The position numbers and the translations under genes are program-made. From assembly GCF_003709565.1 (NCBI RefSeq), contig NZ_QNRC01000034.1, forward strand, positions 1-42,657: a stretch of 42,657 nucleotides of DNA, written 5' to 3'. Shown here in pieces: positions 22,631 through 30,816 of the stretch; position 1 is the stretch's first letter; the number at the start of each line of letters is the position of its first letter. The notes below the pieces were generated by a model. That model was not told the origin of the DNA, did not search any database, and worked only from the letters and a program-made list of their open reading frames with translations. The DNA comes from Paracoccus sigandri (lineage in GTDB: Bacteria; Pseudomonadota; Alphaproteobacteria; Rhodobacterales; Rhodobacteraceae).

Positions 22631-24067
22631 TCACCCATCGACCAGTTGCCAGAAGCCATATTTCCGCCCGTGTTTCTGCCTGAGTGCCGCGACGAACTGC
22701 TCATGTGCGGGAAAACCGCCGTGATCTTCGATGGCCGGTGCGCATGACCGGCATTCGGCAAGGTGGCGGGCGGCATAACGGTATCGCTTCGCTTTCCCGC
22801 CATCCAGGCTGTCCTGAATCATCGCCCGGCGCATCAGCGTGGCGGCAAGCGGATATCCGGCTTCAAGGGCGTCGGCCGCCGTCGAGAGCAGATGGTAGGC
22901 ATTTCCGTCCAGTTCCTGCGCCCGCAGGATCACGATCCGGGCCGCGCGCTCGTGACTGGGCCAGCCCACAAGAAAGCCGATCGCGGCACCGAGATGGGGG
23001 TAGGTTTCGGCGAATTCGAGCGCCTTCTCTTCGGCCTCTACGTCATCGAAGTCCGGAAGCGATTTCAGGTATTTCCGCAGGCTGCGCTCGCTGAGAACCT
23101 GCTCGAACGTGTCCCACAGGTGCTTGCGCAGATCATCGTGCCTGCCCAGCTTCTCGAGACATTCCTCGTAGACCTCGTCGAGATCGTAGCGGAACATCCG
23201 AAACGGTTTGCCGTCTTCGGCGGCCCGGGCGCGAGCGACGATATCGAAGGCCTCGTCGATGCGGCCCGCATCGAGCAATCTGCGCGCGACATCGGGCGCG
23301 ATGGTGCCGTAAGTCAGCTGCTCGGCGGAATACCGGGCCAAATAGGCATCGACATCGCCTTGTACGTCGGCGACATCCGCCAGGATGATCGACCTCGTGC
23401 CCTGCCTGTTGCGCAGGACGCTGTCTTCGGGGGAAGACGAAAAACCGAAGCCCCGGTATTTCGCCAACTCGTGCTCGCTGGGGCGCGACGACGCCCAATC
23501 CTCGGTGATCCGCTTGAGATGATCCAGTCCTTCCGGACCGAGGGCCTCTGCCGTCGCTGGGATGATCCCGTCGAATTCGCCATAGCCTGCGTCGGCCACC
23601 GCATCGAGGATTCGTTCCGCCAGCGCCCTGGGGTTCACGGATATCCTGGGCGACAGCTTCGAGATGGCGTCCACGGCTTCCCGCATGACATCGCCGACCG
23701 ACCCATGGCTGTCGTCCGTGCGCTCATGAAGCAACGGGGCCAATTGCAGGAACGACCAGAGCAACTCGAACGCCTCGTCGGCATCATACGGCGCGACCCT
23801 GGTCTCGATCATTCCCAGCGACCCGCTGAGGTCCTTGACCAGTGCCCGCTGCCCGCTCCGGTCGACAAAGCCGGTCGAGCGTCGAAGCGACGCGAACCGC
23901 TTGCGGATATCGGCGGCCAACTCCTTCGGGCCCTGGGCGGCGCTGAGTTCCATCCTCGCGCGGCGTTGCAGGGCCGCACTCCCCTCCACCAGATCCATGA
24001 CCAGTTCGGCGAGCTTTTCCGCCCCCAGCTTTCCGAGATTGGCTTTGTTCAGGGTTTTTCTCGACAT
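22631..24067 (-). CDS. DUF6880 family protein
   Basis: Encodes 478 residues. The start MSRKTLNKANLGKLGAEKLAELV and the body (ALQRRARMELSAAQGPKELA, RKRFASLRRSTGFVD, DEAFELLWSFLQLAPLLHERTDD) match DUF6880. The protein is almost wholly helical, like an alpha solenoid, and ends in a Cys/His-containing tail (AECRSCAPAIEDHGGFPAHEQFVAALRQKHGRKYGFW), similar to the C-terminal regions of SWIM-type zinc-finger proteins. Function unknown. The adjacent genes give no clear clue. Confidence 0.8.
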   Translation of the reverse strand: MSRKTLNKANLGKLGAEKLAELVMDLVEGSAALQRRARMELSAAQGPKELAADIRKRFASLRRSTGFVDRSGQRALVKDLSGSLGMIETRVAPYDADEAFELLWSFLQLAPLLHERTDDSHGSVGDVMREAVDAISKLSPRISVNPRALAERILDAVADAGYGEFDGIIPATAEALGPEGLDHLKRITEDWASSRPSEHELAKYRGFGFSSSPEDSVLRNRQGTRSIILADVADVQGDVDAYLARYSAEQLTYGTIAPDVARRLLDAGRIDEAFDIVARARAAEDGKPFRMFRYDLDEVYEECLEKLGRHDDLRKHLWDTFEQVLSERSLRKYLKSLPDFDDVEAEEKALEFAETYPHLGAAIGFLVGWPSHERAARIVILRAQELDGNAYHLLSTAADALEAGYPLAATLMRRAMIQDSLDGGKAKRYRYAARHLAECRSCAPAIEDHGGFPAHEQFVAALRQKHGRKYGFWQLVDG

Positions 24068-24251
24068 GGTGGTGCTATGGGACTCTGCTTCCTGCGCTGC
24101 ACCGCCGAGATTGCCTCACACATGCCGGTGCAACAAGCGCGCAAGGTCAGATCCAGAAAGCCCGACGGCCCCACAATCGCGCATGGAGCCTGGAAACCGG
24201 CCAAGGCCTGTGCGACGGCCGCCCAGGCAAGACCGCGGGCGGCGCAAGGAG

Positions 24252-24983
24252 TCATGTTCTGCGCGCGGCGACCAACAACATCATCGGCCGTTCCAGTTCC
24301 TCGGCCAGGGTGGGCATCTCGCCAATCTGTTCTGCTGTCGGCGCGAATTCCTCGACCCGGCGCAGCGCGAAGCCAGCGCCGATCAGCGTGTTGAGCGTGG
24401 TGGCCAGCGTCCGGTGATGCTTCAGCACGCCCTTGGCGAACCAGTCGGTGCGGCGCTCGCCCTCGACGGAATAGCCGTTGACCGGCCAGGTCTTGCGGCC
24501 ATCCTCGTCCAGGGTCCAGTGCGGATGCGCTGCGGCCATAAAGATCGGATGTTCGATGGTGAAGATCAGATCGCCGCCGGGCGCCAGCGCCCTGTGGATC
24601 ATACGGATCAGCTGGACGAAATCCGCAACATAGTGGAAGGTCAGGGCGCTGTAGACCAGATCGAACGCCGCCTCGGGCAGGTCGAGCGCCTCCAGATCGG
24701 CGATGCGGTAGTCGATGGCCGGGTCCGAAGTGTCCGCCCGCGCACGAGCGATCATGTTGCGCGACAGGTCGAACCCCGTGACCGAGGCCGCGCCCTGCTC
24801 GCGAAACCAGCGTGAAGCCCAGCCGAAGCCGCAGCCCAGATCGGCCACGCGCTTGTGGGCCACATCCGGCAGCAGGGCGCGGATCGCGGGCCATTCAGGC
24901 GCACCGTCCAGCCCATGCACCTGCCGGGGCAGTTGGCTGTAGCCCGCGAAGAAATCGGGATTGTCGTAGATGTTCTGTGCCAT
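24252..24983 (-). CDS. class I SAM-dependent methyltransferase
   Basis: Encodes 243 residues from the ATG at 24983. Motif I VADLGCGFGWASRWF, the acidic motif II region VTGFDLSRNMIARA, motif VYSALTFHYVADF and LAPGGDLIFTIEHP show a methyltransferase-11/25 type Rossmann enzyme. The substrate is a small molecule of unknown identity, since no nucleic-acid recognition domain is present. The stop overlaps an ATG of a 68-codon frame (24049-24255) that runs into the start of the DUF6880 gene; I do not trust that frame. Confidence 0.85.
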   Translation of the reverse strand: MAQNIYDNPDFFAGYSQLPRQVHGLDGAPEWPAIRALLPDVAHKRVADLGCGFGWASRWFREQGAASVTGFDLSRNMIARARADTSDPAIDYRIADLEALDLPEAAFDLVYSALTFHYVADFVQLIRMIHRALAPGGDLIFTIEHPIFMAAAHPHWTLDEDGRKTWPVNGYSVEGERRTDWFAKGVLKHHRTLATTLNTLIGAGFALRRVEEFAPTAEQIGEMPTLAEELERPMMLLVAARRT

Positions 24984-25052
24984 GCTCGCCCCCAAGCGTC
25001 GCGATGAACAGGACACGGTTCCGCGCCCCGCGCAACCGGGAAACCTGCGCCC

Positions 25053-25313
25053 TCAATCCGCCGAGGCATAAAGCAGCGCAATGTCGCGATGGTGCAGGGC
25101 GCAGGCATCTCCTTCGGATTTGACCACGGCGCGCTGCGGTTCCAGGACGATGACGCAGCCGTTCTTGAAACCGTATTGACGGTCGCCATTCGGCAGGCGC
25201 TGCTGGCGAGGCACCTCATCCATCGGCCTACCTTCGCCGGGCGCCTCCGGCACGCCTTCCGCACATCCGGCGAGCAGCAGTGTCACGCAAAGGGGCAACG
25301 TCATCATCCTCAT
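25053..25313 (-). CDS. small lipoprotein
   Basis: Encodes 86 residues; the ATG at 25313 follows ACAGGAAAG. A short signal peptide ends in the lipobox LLLAGC, so the protein should be lipidated and held at a membrane facing the periplasm. The mature part is short and contains two further cysteines (NGCVIVLEP and GDACAL) that could form a disulfide. No family recognised. Confidence 0.7.
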   Translation of the reverse strand: MRMMTLPLCVTLLLAGCAEGVPEAPGEGRPMDEVPRQQRLPNGDRQYGFKNGCVIVLEPQRAVVKSEGDACALHHRDIALLYASAD

Positions 25314-25595
25314 GGCGGCTTTCCTGTCCAAGGCATCGCAACCGGCTCAACGCTCGCACAAGCTCAAGGGTTCGGCGCACCCTTTTTCCGACGAGCAACA
25401 GCTGTCGATTGCCGCACCGCGCAGGATACATGGCAACATCGCAGAAAACGGCAAAAAGCCCGCGCCAAGCATCCGCTTCAGCCCCCTGCCCCGCCGATAT
25501 CCCGATCGACCCGGGGATGCCATTTGATTTCAGCACATAAGCGATCACTTCGAAGCCGTCGCGAGCGACGGCATCGCAGCCGATCATGGCCGTGC

Positions 25596-26183
25596 TCAGC
25601 TTTTCGCCACCGCCTCCACCACGGCCTTTCTGACGGCACCGACCCAGGGAACATCCCCTGCGGCCTCGCCCAGAACCCGGGCGCCGATCATGGCGGCGAA
25701 GAGGAGCAGAGCCTCGGGGTCGGGCGGTTCAGCGTCGGACGTCGTCCCATCCGGCGCGGAGCCGGCGGAAAAAGTTTCCAGCAGCGCCGCGGTGCCCTTG
25801 TCATAGGCCTCGCGCGCCGATGATCCGTCATCCTTTCCGGCCGCGTAGGGCGCGAAGGCGATGATGGGGCAATGCCGTTGCGGGTCGGGCCGCAGATACT
25901 GTTCGACCAGCCCCGCGCGCAATTCCTCCGCGGTCCGGCCGGTCTTGCCCAGGATCTTGCGCCACAGCGACAGCGCGTCGGCGAACGCAAAGGCACTCGC
26001 CTCCTCGACCAGCGCCTCCTTCGAGGCGAAATGCTTGTAGAAGCCGCCGACCGTCATGCCGGCGGCGGCCATGATGTCGGCGACCGAAACCGCCTCGACG
26101 CCGCGCTCGTGGAGCAGGCGACTGGCGATCTCCACGATCCTGGCGCGGTTCTGCAGCGCCTGCCCGGCCGAGGATCGTCCCAT
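25596..26183 (-). CDS. TetR/AcrR family regulator
   Basis: Encodes 195 residues. The N-terminal HTH is classical: RARIVEIASRLLHERGVEAVSVADIMAAAGMTVGGFYKHFASKEALVEEA. The C-terminal ligand-binding region is variable. It starts 2 bases after the MaoC stop, so the two form an operon, divergent from the MFS exporter at 26772. The usual logic is that it represses the exporter and itself until a ligand binds. A matching dyad lies in the divergent promoter region. Confidence 0.9.
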   Translation of the reverse strand: MGRSSAGQALQNRARIVEIASRLLHERGVEAVSVADIMAAAGMTVGGFYKHFASKEALVEEASAFAFADALSLWRKILGKTGRTAEELRAGLVEQYLRPDPQRHCPIIAFAPYAAGKDDGSSAREAYDKGTAALLETFSAGSAPDGTTSDAEPPDPEALLLFAAMIGARVLGEAAGDVPWVGAVRKAVVEAVAKS

Positions 26184-26185
26184 CG

Positions 26186-26647
26186 CTATGCTTCCTTCCT
26201 GAAGACCAGCAGCTTCGCCCTGAAGTCCTGCAATATCTCGTCCGCCTGGTTCAGCGTCACGCTATGGGCCAGGACCATAGCCCGATCGGGTCGCGAGCGC
26301 GATGGCCGGATCTCATCGATGCGGCTTTTCACCCGCAGGATGTCGCCCGGCCTTGTCGGGCGCGGCCAGGAAATTTCCCCGCCCGCCCCGATGATCCCGC
26401 AGGCAAAGGGCATGCTCTGGACCAGCAACCGCATGGTGATCGCCATGGTATGCCAGCCGCTGGCGGCGAGGCCCTGAAAGAAGCTCTGCCGTGCCGCCTC
26501 CGGGTCCAGGTGGAAAGGCTGGGGATCGAACTCACTGGCGAAGGCGACGATCTGTTCGGCATCGAGCGGATGCGCATCGCTCAGGAACTCCTGCCCGACC
26601 GTCAGATCGTCGAGCCAGAGCCGGGTTGGCGGTTCGTTGCTTTCCAT
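26186..26647 (-). CDS. MaoC-like hotdog-fold dehydratase
   Basis: Encodes 153 residues. Features: a hydratase-2 type motif region DAEQIVAFASEFDPQPFHLDPEAAR with the Asp/His pair of (R)-enoyl-CoA hydratases, then GLAASGWHTMAITMRL and ISWPRPTRPGDILRVKSRI. It probably hydrates or dehydrates an enoyl-CoA-like substrate. The ribosome binding site AAGGAA precedes the ATG. It is the first gene of the operon with tetR. Confidence 0.8.
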   Translation of the reverse strand: MESNEPPTRLWLDDLTVGQEFLSDAHPLDAEQIVAFASEFDPQPFHLDPEAARQSFFQGLAASGWHTMAITMRLLVQSMPFACGIIGAGGEISWPRPTRPGDILRVKSRIDEIRPSRSRPDRAMVLAHSVTLNQADEILQDFRAKLLVFRKEA

Positions 26648-26700
26648 GGGGCATTCCTTTCTCTGGCCGGGAATGTCCCGGCGGTGCGGTCTGGACGGGT

Positions 26701-26732
26701 CAATATAGATTATGATAATTATCTAATTTGAC
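26701..26732. promoter_or_regulatory. candidate TetR operator in the divergent promoter region
   Basis: A 32-base imperfect dyad with outer TCAA / TTGA and inner TAGAT / ATCTA arms; 12 of 16 half-site positions are symmetrical. It is AT-rich within GC-rich sequence and lies between the MaoC/tetR operon and the MFS gene. Confidence 0.6.
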
Positions 26733-26771
26733 AAGCCCGTCCCGGATCCGATTCCCAGCCTCAGGAAAGCC

Positions 26772-27986
26772 ATGCCGCCCGTCACATCCTCGCCCCGCAA
26801 TCCATGGATCGTGCTCATCTGCGCGGCCACGCTGGTCACCATCGCCATGGGCATCCGGCAGTCCTTCGGCCTGTTCCTGCGCCCGGTCGAGCTGGAGATC
26901 GGCGTCGGCCGCGAGGCGTTCGGGCTGGCGATCGCCGTCCAGAACCTGATCCTGGGGCTGGCGCAGCCCCTGGTCGGCGCCCTGGCCGACAGGCATGGGG
27001 CCGGGCGCGTGGCGGCGGCGGGCGGGACGTTCTATGCCCTTGGCCTTGCGCTTGCCGCCGGGATCTCGGGTGCGTTCGGGCTGAACCTGACGCTGGGCGT
27101 TCTGGTGGGATTTGCGATGACGGGCGTGACCTTCGTCGTGGCCATCGGGGCGGCGGTGCGCGCGGTGCCGCCCGAGAAGCGCGGGTTGGCGGCCGGGATC
27201 GTGACCGCCGGCGGCTCGGTCGGCCAGTTCCTTCTGGTGCCGGTGGCGCAGGGGCTGATCGGCACCTTCGGTTGGCGCGGGACGTTGCTGATCTATGCCG
27301 CGCTGGCCGGAACGATGGTCCTGCTGGCCATTGGGATCGCCGGACGGCCGAAGCTGCCGGAGGCCGGCACTGCCGGTTCGCAAAGCTTCGGCGAGGCCCT
27401 GCGCGAGGCCGCGGGCCATTCCGGCTTCTGGCTGCTGAACGCGGGCTTCTTCGTCTGCGGCTTTCACGTCGCCTTCGTCGGCACCCATCTGCCGGCGTTT
27501 CTGGTGGACAAGGGCCTTGACCCTGCGGTGGGCGCGCGGGCGCTGGCATTGGTCGGGCTGTTCAACATCCTCGGCTCCTATGTCTTCGGCATGTCGGCGG
27601 ATCGCTGGCGCAAGAAGCATGTGCTGGCCGGGATCTACCTTGCCCGCGCGGTGGTGATGACGCTGTTCCTGGCATTTCCGATCACCTCGCTGTCGGCAAC
27701 GCTGTTCGCCTGCGCCCTGGGCTTTCTATGGCTCGGCACCGTGCCCCTGACCAGCGGTCTCGTCGGCCAGATCTTCGGCGTCCGCTATGTCTCGACGCTG
27801 TTCGGCATGGTTTTCCTGTCCCATCAGCTCGGCTCGTTCTTCGGGGCCTGGGGGGCGGGATATGCCTATGCCACGACCGGCTCCTACGACCTCGCCTGGC
27901 AGATCTCGATCGCCATCGCCGTGCTTGCCGCTTTGCTGCATTGGCCGATCAGGGACGCGCCGGTTGCAAGGCTGGCCACGGAATGA
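26772..27986 (+). CDS. major facilitator superfamily transporter
   Basis: Encodes 404 residues; the ATG at 26772 follows CAGGAAAG. About 12 hydrophobic segments are visible, with a cytoplasmic loop 2-3 motif LVGALADRHGAGR (MFS motif A) and a repeat in the second half (FGMSADRWRKKH). It resembles the monocarboxylate/oxalate-formate type MFS family (YbfB/MhpT-like annotation is common). The substrate is unknown; the divergent TetR suggests inducible efflux or uptake. The last 4 bases overlap a tiny membrane-protein gene. Confidence 0.88.
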   Translation: MPPVTSSPRNPWIVLICAATLVTIAMGIRQSFGLFLRPVELEIGVGREAFGLAIAVQNLILGLAQPLVGALADRHGAGRVAAAGGTFYALGLALAAGISGAFGLNLTLGVLVGFAMTGVTFVVAIGAAVRAVPPEKRGLAAGIVTAGGSVGQFLLVPVAQGLIGTFGWRGTLLIYAALAGTMVLLAIGIAGRPKLPEAGTAGSQSFGEALREAAGHSGFWLLNAGFFVCGFHVAFVGTHLPAFLVDKGLDPAVGARALALVGLFNILGSYVFGMSADRWRKKHVLAGIYLARAVVMTLFLAFPITSLSATLFACALGFLWLGTVPLTSGLVGQIFGVRYVSTLFGMVFLSHQLGSFFGAWGAGYAYATTGSYDLAWQISIAIAVLAALLHWPIRDAPVARLATE

Positions 27987-28126
27987 AGGAGGCACTGCCG
28001 CCCTTGACCCGCACCCAGCGGCTGCTGGCCTGCGCCATCGCCCTGGGCCTGGTCGCCGCGGGGCTGCTGCTGTGGCGGGCCTATGGGCTCCCCGTCGCAT
28101 TGCTCACGGCCTTCATGCTGTGCTGA
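27983..28126 (+). CDS. 47-residue single-span membrane protein coupled to the MFS gene
   Basis: Starts at the ATG of an ATGA overlap with the transporter stop and ends at TGA 28124-28126. After a short polar N-terminus (KEALPPLTRTQR) comes a hydrophobic helix of about 20 residues (LLACAIALGLVAAGLLLW), then RAYGLPVALLTAF. Two positive residues before the helix suggest an N-in orientation. It could be a small transporter subunit or accessory peptide; function unknown. Confidence 0.6.
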   Translation: MKEALPPLTRTQRLLACAIALGLVAAGLLLWRAYGLPVALLTAFMLC

Positions 28127-28167
28127 AAAGGGTGTCCCCTAAACCCACGCTCCATAGAGAAGAATAA

Positions 28168-28437
28168 TCATTCGGAAATCCTGCTCTCGTCGTCGACCGA
28201 GCGTCGGTCTTCCCCCTTGCCGAACATCTCGCGAAAAAGCTTTTCCGATCTGGCTATCCCTTCGTCAGTGAGCCAGACGGATTTTGCCTTGTTGACCGGA
28301 TCGCCGATGAAGCCTTTCTCGTGCAGCCGGTTCATAGAGCCCCAGTCGTGTCCCTTCCACGCCCGGCCATTGCGGTCAAGCGTCAGGTAAAGCAGCGCGA
28401 GGACCGCGTCATCTATCCTGTCTTCATCAATCTCCAT
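28168..28437 (-). CDS. DUF6429 family protein
   Basis: Encodes 89 residues; ATG at 28437 follows GGGAGGAAA. The start MEIDEDRIDDAVLALLYLTL and the blocks RAWKGHDWGSMNRLHEKGFI and KAKSVWLTDEGIARSEKLF match DUF6429. The layout (helix, recognition-like region, LTDEG wing) resembles a winged helix-turn-helix, though the family has no known function. It converges on the MFS operon. Confidence 0.8.
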   Translation of the reverse strand: MEIDEDRIDDAVLALLYLTLDRNGRAWKGHDWGSMNRLHEKGFIGDPVNKAKSVWLTDEGIARSEKLFREMFGKGEDRRSVDDESRISE

Positions 28438-28626
28438 CGCGTTATTTCCTCCCGGTGACTCACCCTCCTTTCATACCCCATGCTATCCGATAAGGCGCTT
28501 GACTGCGAAGACCGAGGCAATACGGCTTACGGGACATCGCAATCCTGCCGGAAACATGGCCAACTGAAATAATTGCCGGGTCACATCCAATCGTTTAAGC
28601 GGGGACCGGAAAAAGCGAGGATCCCC

Positions 28627-28944
28627 ATGACCGATATCGATCTCAATGCCCTGTCACTGACCGAATTGAAGCAGCTGGAAAAGAACGTTGCGAAAGCCAT
28701 CGCCTCATTCGAGGATCGCCGCAAAGCCGAGGCCCGCGCCGCGGCGGAGGCGGTGGCGAAGGAGCACGGCTTCTCATTGGGCGATCTGGTCGACGTCACC
28801 TCTTCCCGGAAGCGCGCGACTTCTGCCCCGAAATACCGTCACCCAGAAAACCCGGAAATCACCTGGAGCGGTCGCGGCCGCAAGCCCGCCTGGATTGTCG
28901 AAGGGCTGGAAGCCGGCAGGTCTCTGGAAGATTTCGCCATCTGA
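28627..28944 (+). CDS. H-NS family nucleoid protein (HvrA-like)
   Basis: Encodes 105 residues from the ATG at 28627 after CGAGGATCC. The N-terminal coiled coil (LTELKQLEKNVAKAIASFEDRRKAEARAA) mediates oligomerisation. The C-terminal DNA-binding domain holds TWSGRGRKPAWI, the AT-hook-like motif of H-NS, HvrA and Bv3F proteins, followed by EAGRSLEDFAI. It would bind AT-rich DNA and silence transferred genes, which fits an island rich in such genes. Confidence 0.9.
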   Translation: MTDIDLNALSLTELKQLEKNVAKAIASFEDRRKAEARAAAEAVAKEHGFSLGDLVDVTSSRKRATSAPKYRHPENPEITWSGRGRKPAWIVEGLEAGRSLEDFAI

Positions 28945-29059
28945 GCGACGGGCCGGACGTGCGGTCACGCCCTTAAGCTGCCTGCATGTCCTTCCGCCCC
29001 CTACGAATGATTTACGCCTGCTGCCCGGCGCTTCATCACCCGTTCCGGCAGCGACAAGG

Positions 29060-29431
29060 TCATTCCGTCCACGACCCGGTCTTTGCCAGACCGGGATCGA
29101 GAACAGGATCGTCCCACCTGGCCGCCGCATTCATCCATGGATCGATGGCATCCCGGAACGCCGGATCCTCGATGCGCAGCATGAAGGTGTAGAGGCGATC
29201 GACCACCTGGCGCATCAGGTCGCGCATCTCACCGTCGTCGAGCCGCGACAGTTCCAGCCAGGGAATGCGTCTGCCCGTCCCGTCAATGACGACGACATCG
29301 GAGAAATCCCCGGTCTTCGTCATCGGCACATACCCGGCGTGAAGATCTTCCAGCATGGTGTTGCGGACGCAGATCATCGCCATGCCCCTGGCCAGGCTTG
29401 CGGCGGCCCGTTCCTCGTCCTTCCGCTTCAT
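29060..29431 (-). CDS. conserved hypothetical protein downstream of the dinB remnant
   Basis: Encodes 123 residues; the ATG at 29431 has a strong GGGAGGGGAG site. Visible blocks: an acidic/basic helical start (KRKDEERAAASLARGMAMICVRNTMLEDLHAG), then VVVIDGTGRRIPWLELSRLDDGEMRDLMRQVVDRLYTFM. No family recognised. It starts 23 bases after the stop of the dinB remnant, so it was probably the second gene of a dinB operon and may have lost its promoter. Confidence 0.65.
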   Translation of the reverse strand: MKRKDEERAAASLARGMAMICVRNTMLEDLHAGYVPMTKTGDFSDVVVIDGTGRRIPWLELSRLDDGEMRDLMRQVVDRLYTFMLRIEDPAFRDAIDPWMNAAARWDDPVLDPGLAKTGSWTE

Positions 29432-29454
29432 TCTCCCCTCCCGATCAATCTTTC

Positions 29455-29620
29455 TTACAGCCCAGGCAGGCCGAGGCTGAGCTGCTCCTCTCTGCCGTCC
29501 TCGCCCTGCGGTTCCAGCGAGGATAGCGTGACGCCGAGCAGCCGTATGCCCTTTTCCACCGGGAACAGCGGGATTTGCGGTGAAAGCCTTCGGCACGTGA
29601 CAGCGCAAGTGCGGCGATGG
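29455..29620 (-). pseudogene. dinB: C-terminal remnant of DNA polymerase IV (dinB)
   Basis: On the - strand, the frame ending at TAA 29457-29455 reads LFPVEKGIRLLGVTLSSLEP and ends EEQLSLGLPGL, the typical little-finger and C-terminal tail of DinB. The polymerase palm, fingers and thumb are absent: upstream sequence loses similarity within about 30 codons and runs into the DUF1127 terminator. It is therefore a deletion scar, with the junction somewhere around 29560-29660. Confidence 0.65.
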
Positions 29621-29666
29621 TCACATTCGGAGCTGGATGAACCTTGCCCTTACTCGCACGCGCAAG

Positions 29667-29694
29667 AAAAAACCCCGCAGCACCGCCACGGGGT
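29667..29694 (-). terminator. intrinsic terminator after the DUF1127 gene
   Basis: On the - strand: ACCCCG, 11-base loop, CGGGG, then six T (complement of 29667-29672). It lies 23 bases beyond the DUF1127 stop codon. Confidence 0.8.
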
Positions 29695-29716
29695 CCGTTC
29701 ATCGTTCAGGAGGACT

Positions 29717-29911
29717 TCAGATGCCGCGGGCGACACGCTCGATATCGCCGCGAGCCAAGCCGATATCGTTCAACTCGCGATCCGTCAGCGCATTCAGTTC
29801 GCGGCGGGTGATGCGGGCGTCGTTCCAGGCGGCGATCATCGCGGTCACGCGCGCAAAGACCCCACCAAAGCCGGCGGCAGCATGGTTATGGCTCATTTCG
29901 ACAGCGGACAT
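29717..29911 (-). CDS. DUF1127 small protein
   Basis: Encodes 64 residues from the ATG at 29911, which follows AAAAAGGTG; an in-frame start at 29959 has no comparable site. The C-terminal block RITRRELNALTDRELNDIGLARGDIERVARG is the DUF1127 motif, an arginine-rich helical hairpin. Small DUF1127 proteins in alphaproteobacteria are linked to stress and phosphate responses and RNA metabolism. Single-gene unit with its own terminator. Confidence 0.85.
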   Translation of the reverse strand: MSAVEMSHNHAAAGFGGVFARVTAMIAAWNDARITRRELNALTDRELNDIGLARGDIERVARGI

Positions 29912-30141
29912 TTCGACACCTTTTTCATCTTGCCCAATCATCGGGCTCGTTTCGGACAAGACGGATATATGCCGGGCAAATCGTGCAAAGTAGCCGTGAT
30001 ACCGGCAAGGCCGCTATGCATTCTGCGCCGCAGCATGGGCGCCTGGACGCCTTTCGATGCTGTCCGACGCGCATGGCCATGCGTGCGAGCGGCATGACGA
30101 GACCAGCATCACCCGGAACCTGTCAGTTTCCTCGGCCAGGA

Positions 30142-30546
30142 TCAGCCGGTTGGAAGCCCTTGGAAACGCTCAACCTTCTCGTCAAGCCGCACCCATGCAT
30201 GTCTCGACTGCTCGAATACCGACACGACCGGCGGCGCGAAGGTCGGATCGGCGAACGAGCCGACCCCCACCCCGATCCAGGACGGCGCAGCCTCGGCCTG
30301 CCAATAGACGGTCGAGCCGCAAATCGGGCAAAAACGCATCCGGACCTTGCGGCCGCTATCGGCGATGCGAATGAATTCCGTGGACGTTCCGATGATTTCG
30401 ACGCATTCGACCGAATAGAACGCATTGGCGCTGAACGGCGCGCCGGTTCTTCTCTGGCATGCGAAACAATGACAGAGCGCCGTCAATTCGGGCGGTTTGC
30501 CGAAGGACAGTCTGAGAGCACCGCAGGCGCATATGGCATCGACCAT
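30142..30546 (-). CDS. GFA family (CENP-V/Mss4-like) zinc protein
   Basis: Encodes 134 residues from the ATG at 30546 after GGAAGGAG. The zinc-binding cysteines are in CACG, CHCFAC and CPICGS, with the typical QRRTGAPFSANAFY and WIGVGVGSFADP blocks. The family is named after glutathione-dependent formaldehyde-activating enzyme; most members have no proven substrate. The gene faces away from the ardC block, and the 270 bases between them hold the ardC leader. Confidence 0.85.
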   Translation of the reverse strand: MVDAICACGALRLSFGKPPELTALCHCFACQRRTGAPFSANAFYSVECVEIIGTSTEFIRIADSGRKVRMRFCPICGSTVYWQAEAAPSWIGVGVGSFADPTFAPPVVSVFEQSRHAWVRLDEKVERFQGLPTG

Positions 30547-30761
30547 GGAAACTCCTTCCGCTTGCGCGGCGAGATTGCGTTGATTTGTGGGCTGAAGCGC
30601 AGGCCGGAGCCATGATCCATGGCGGCTGGCGATGCGAGGAGGTCGAGGCCCGATACGATTTTCAGGCTCGACAGATATCACGGTAGATCGCGGAAATACC
30701 GGAGTCCAGCGAATACCTGGAATGTCTCCCAGAGAGGCAGAGTGCGGGCGGGGTTTGCCGT

Positions 30762-30807
30762 GACGGGTTTGTGGCTGGGAGAGTGGCTTCCGGTGCCCGT
30801 CGCGGAG
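30762..30807 (+). promoter_or_regulatory. hairpin leader A, upstream of ardC (shared leader family)
   Basis: GACGGG (30762-30767) pairs with CCCGTC (30796-30801); an inner GGGAG can pair with CTTCC. The GGAG ribosome binding site follows directly (30804-30807), 9 bases before the ATG. The same layout and much of the sequence recur before the genes at 32570 and 36078. Confidence 0.7.
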
Positions 30808-30816
30808 ATCATCCCG

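Noticed and set aside
24049..24255. 68-codon - strand frame overlapping the methyltransferase stop as ATGA
   Set aside because: The overlap is suggestive, but the frame runs into the DUF6880 start, is Cys-rich without pattern, and resembles no family.
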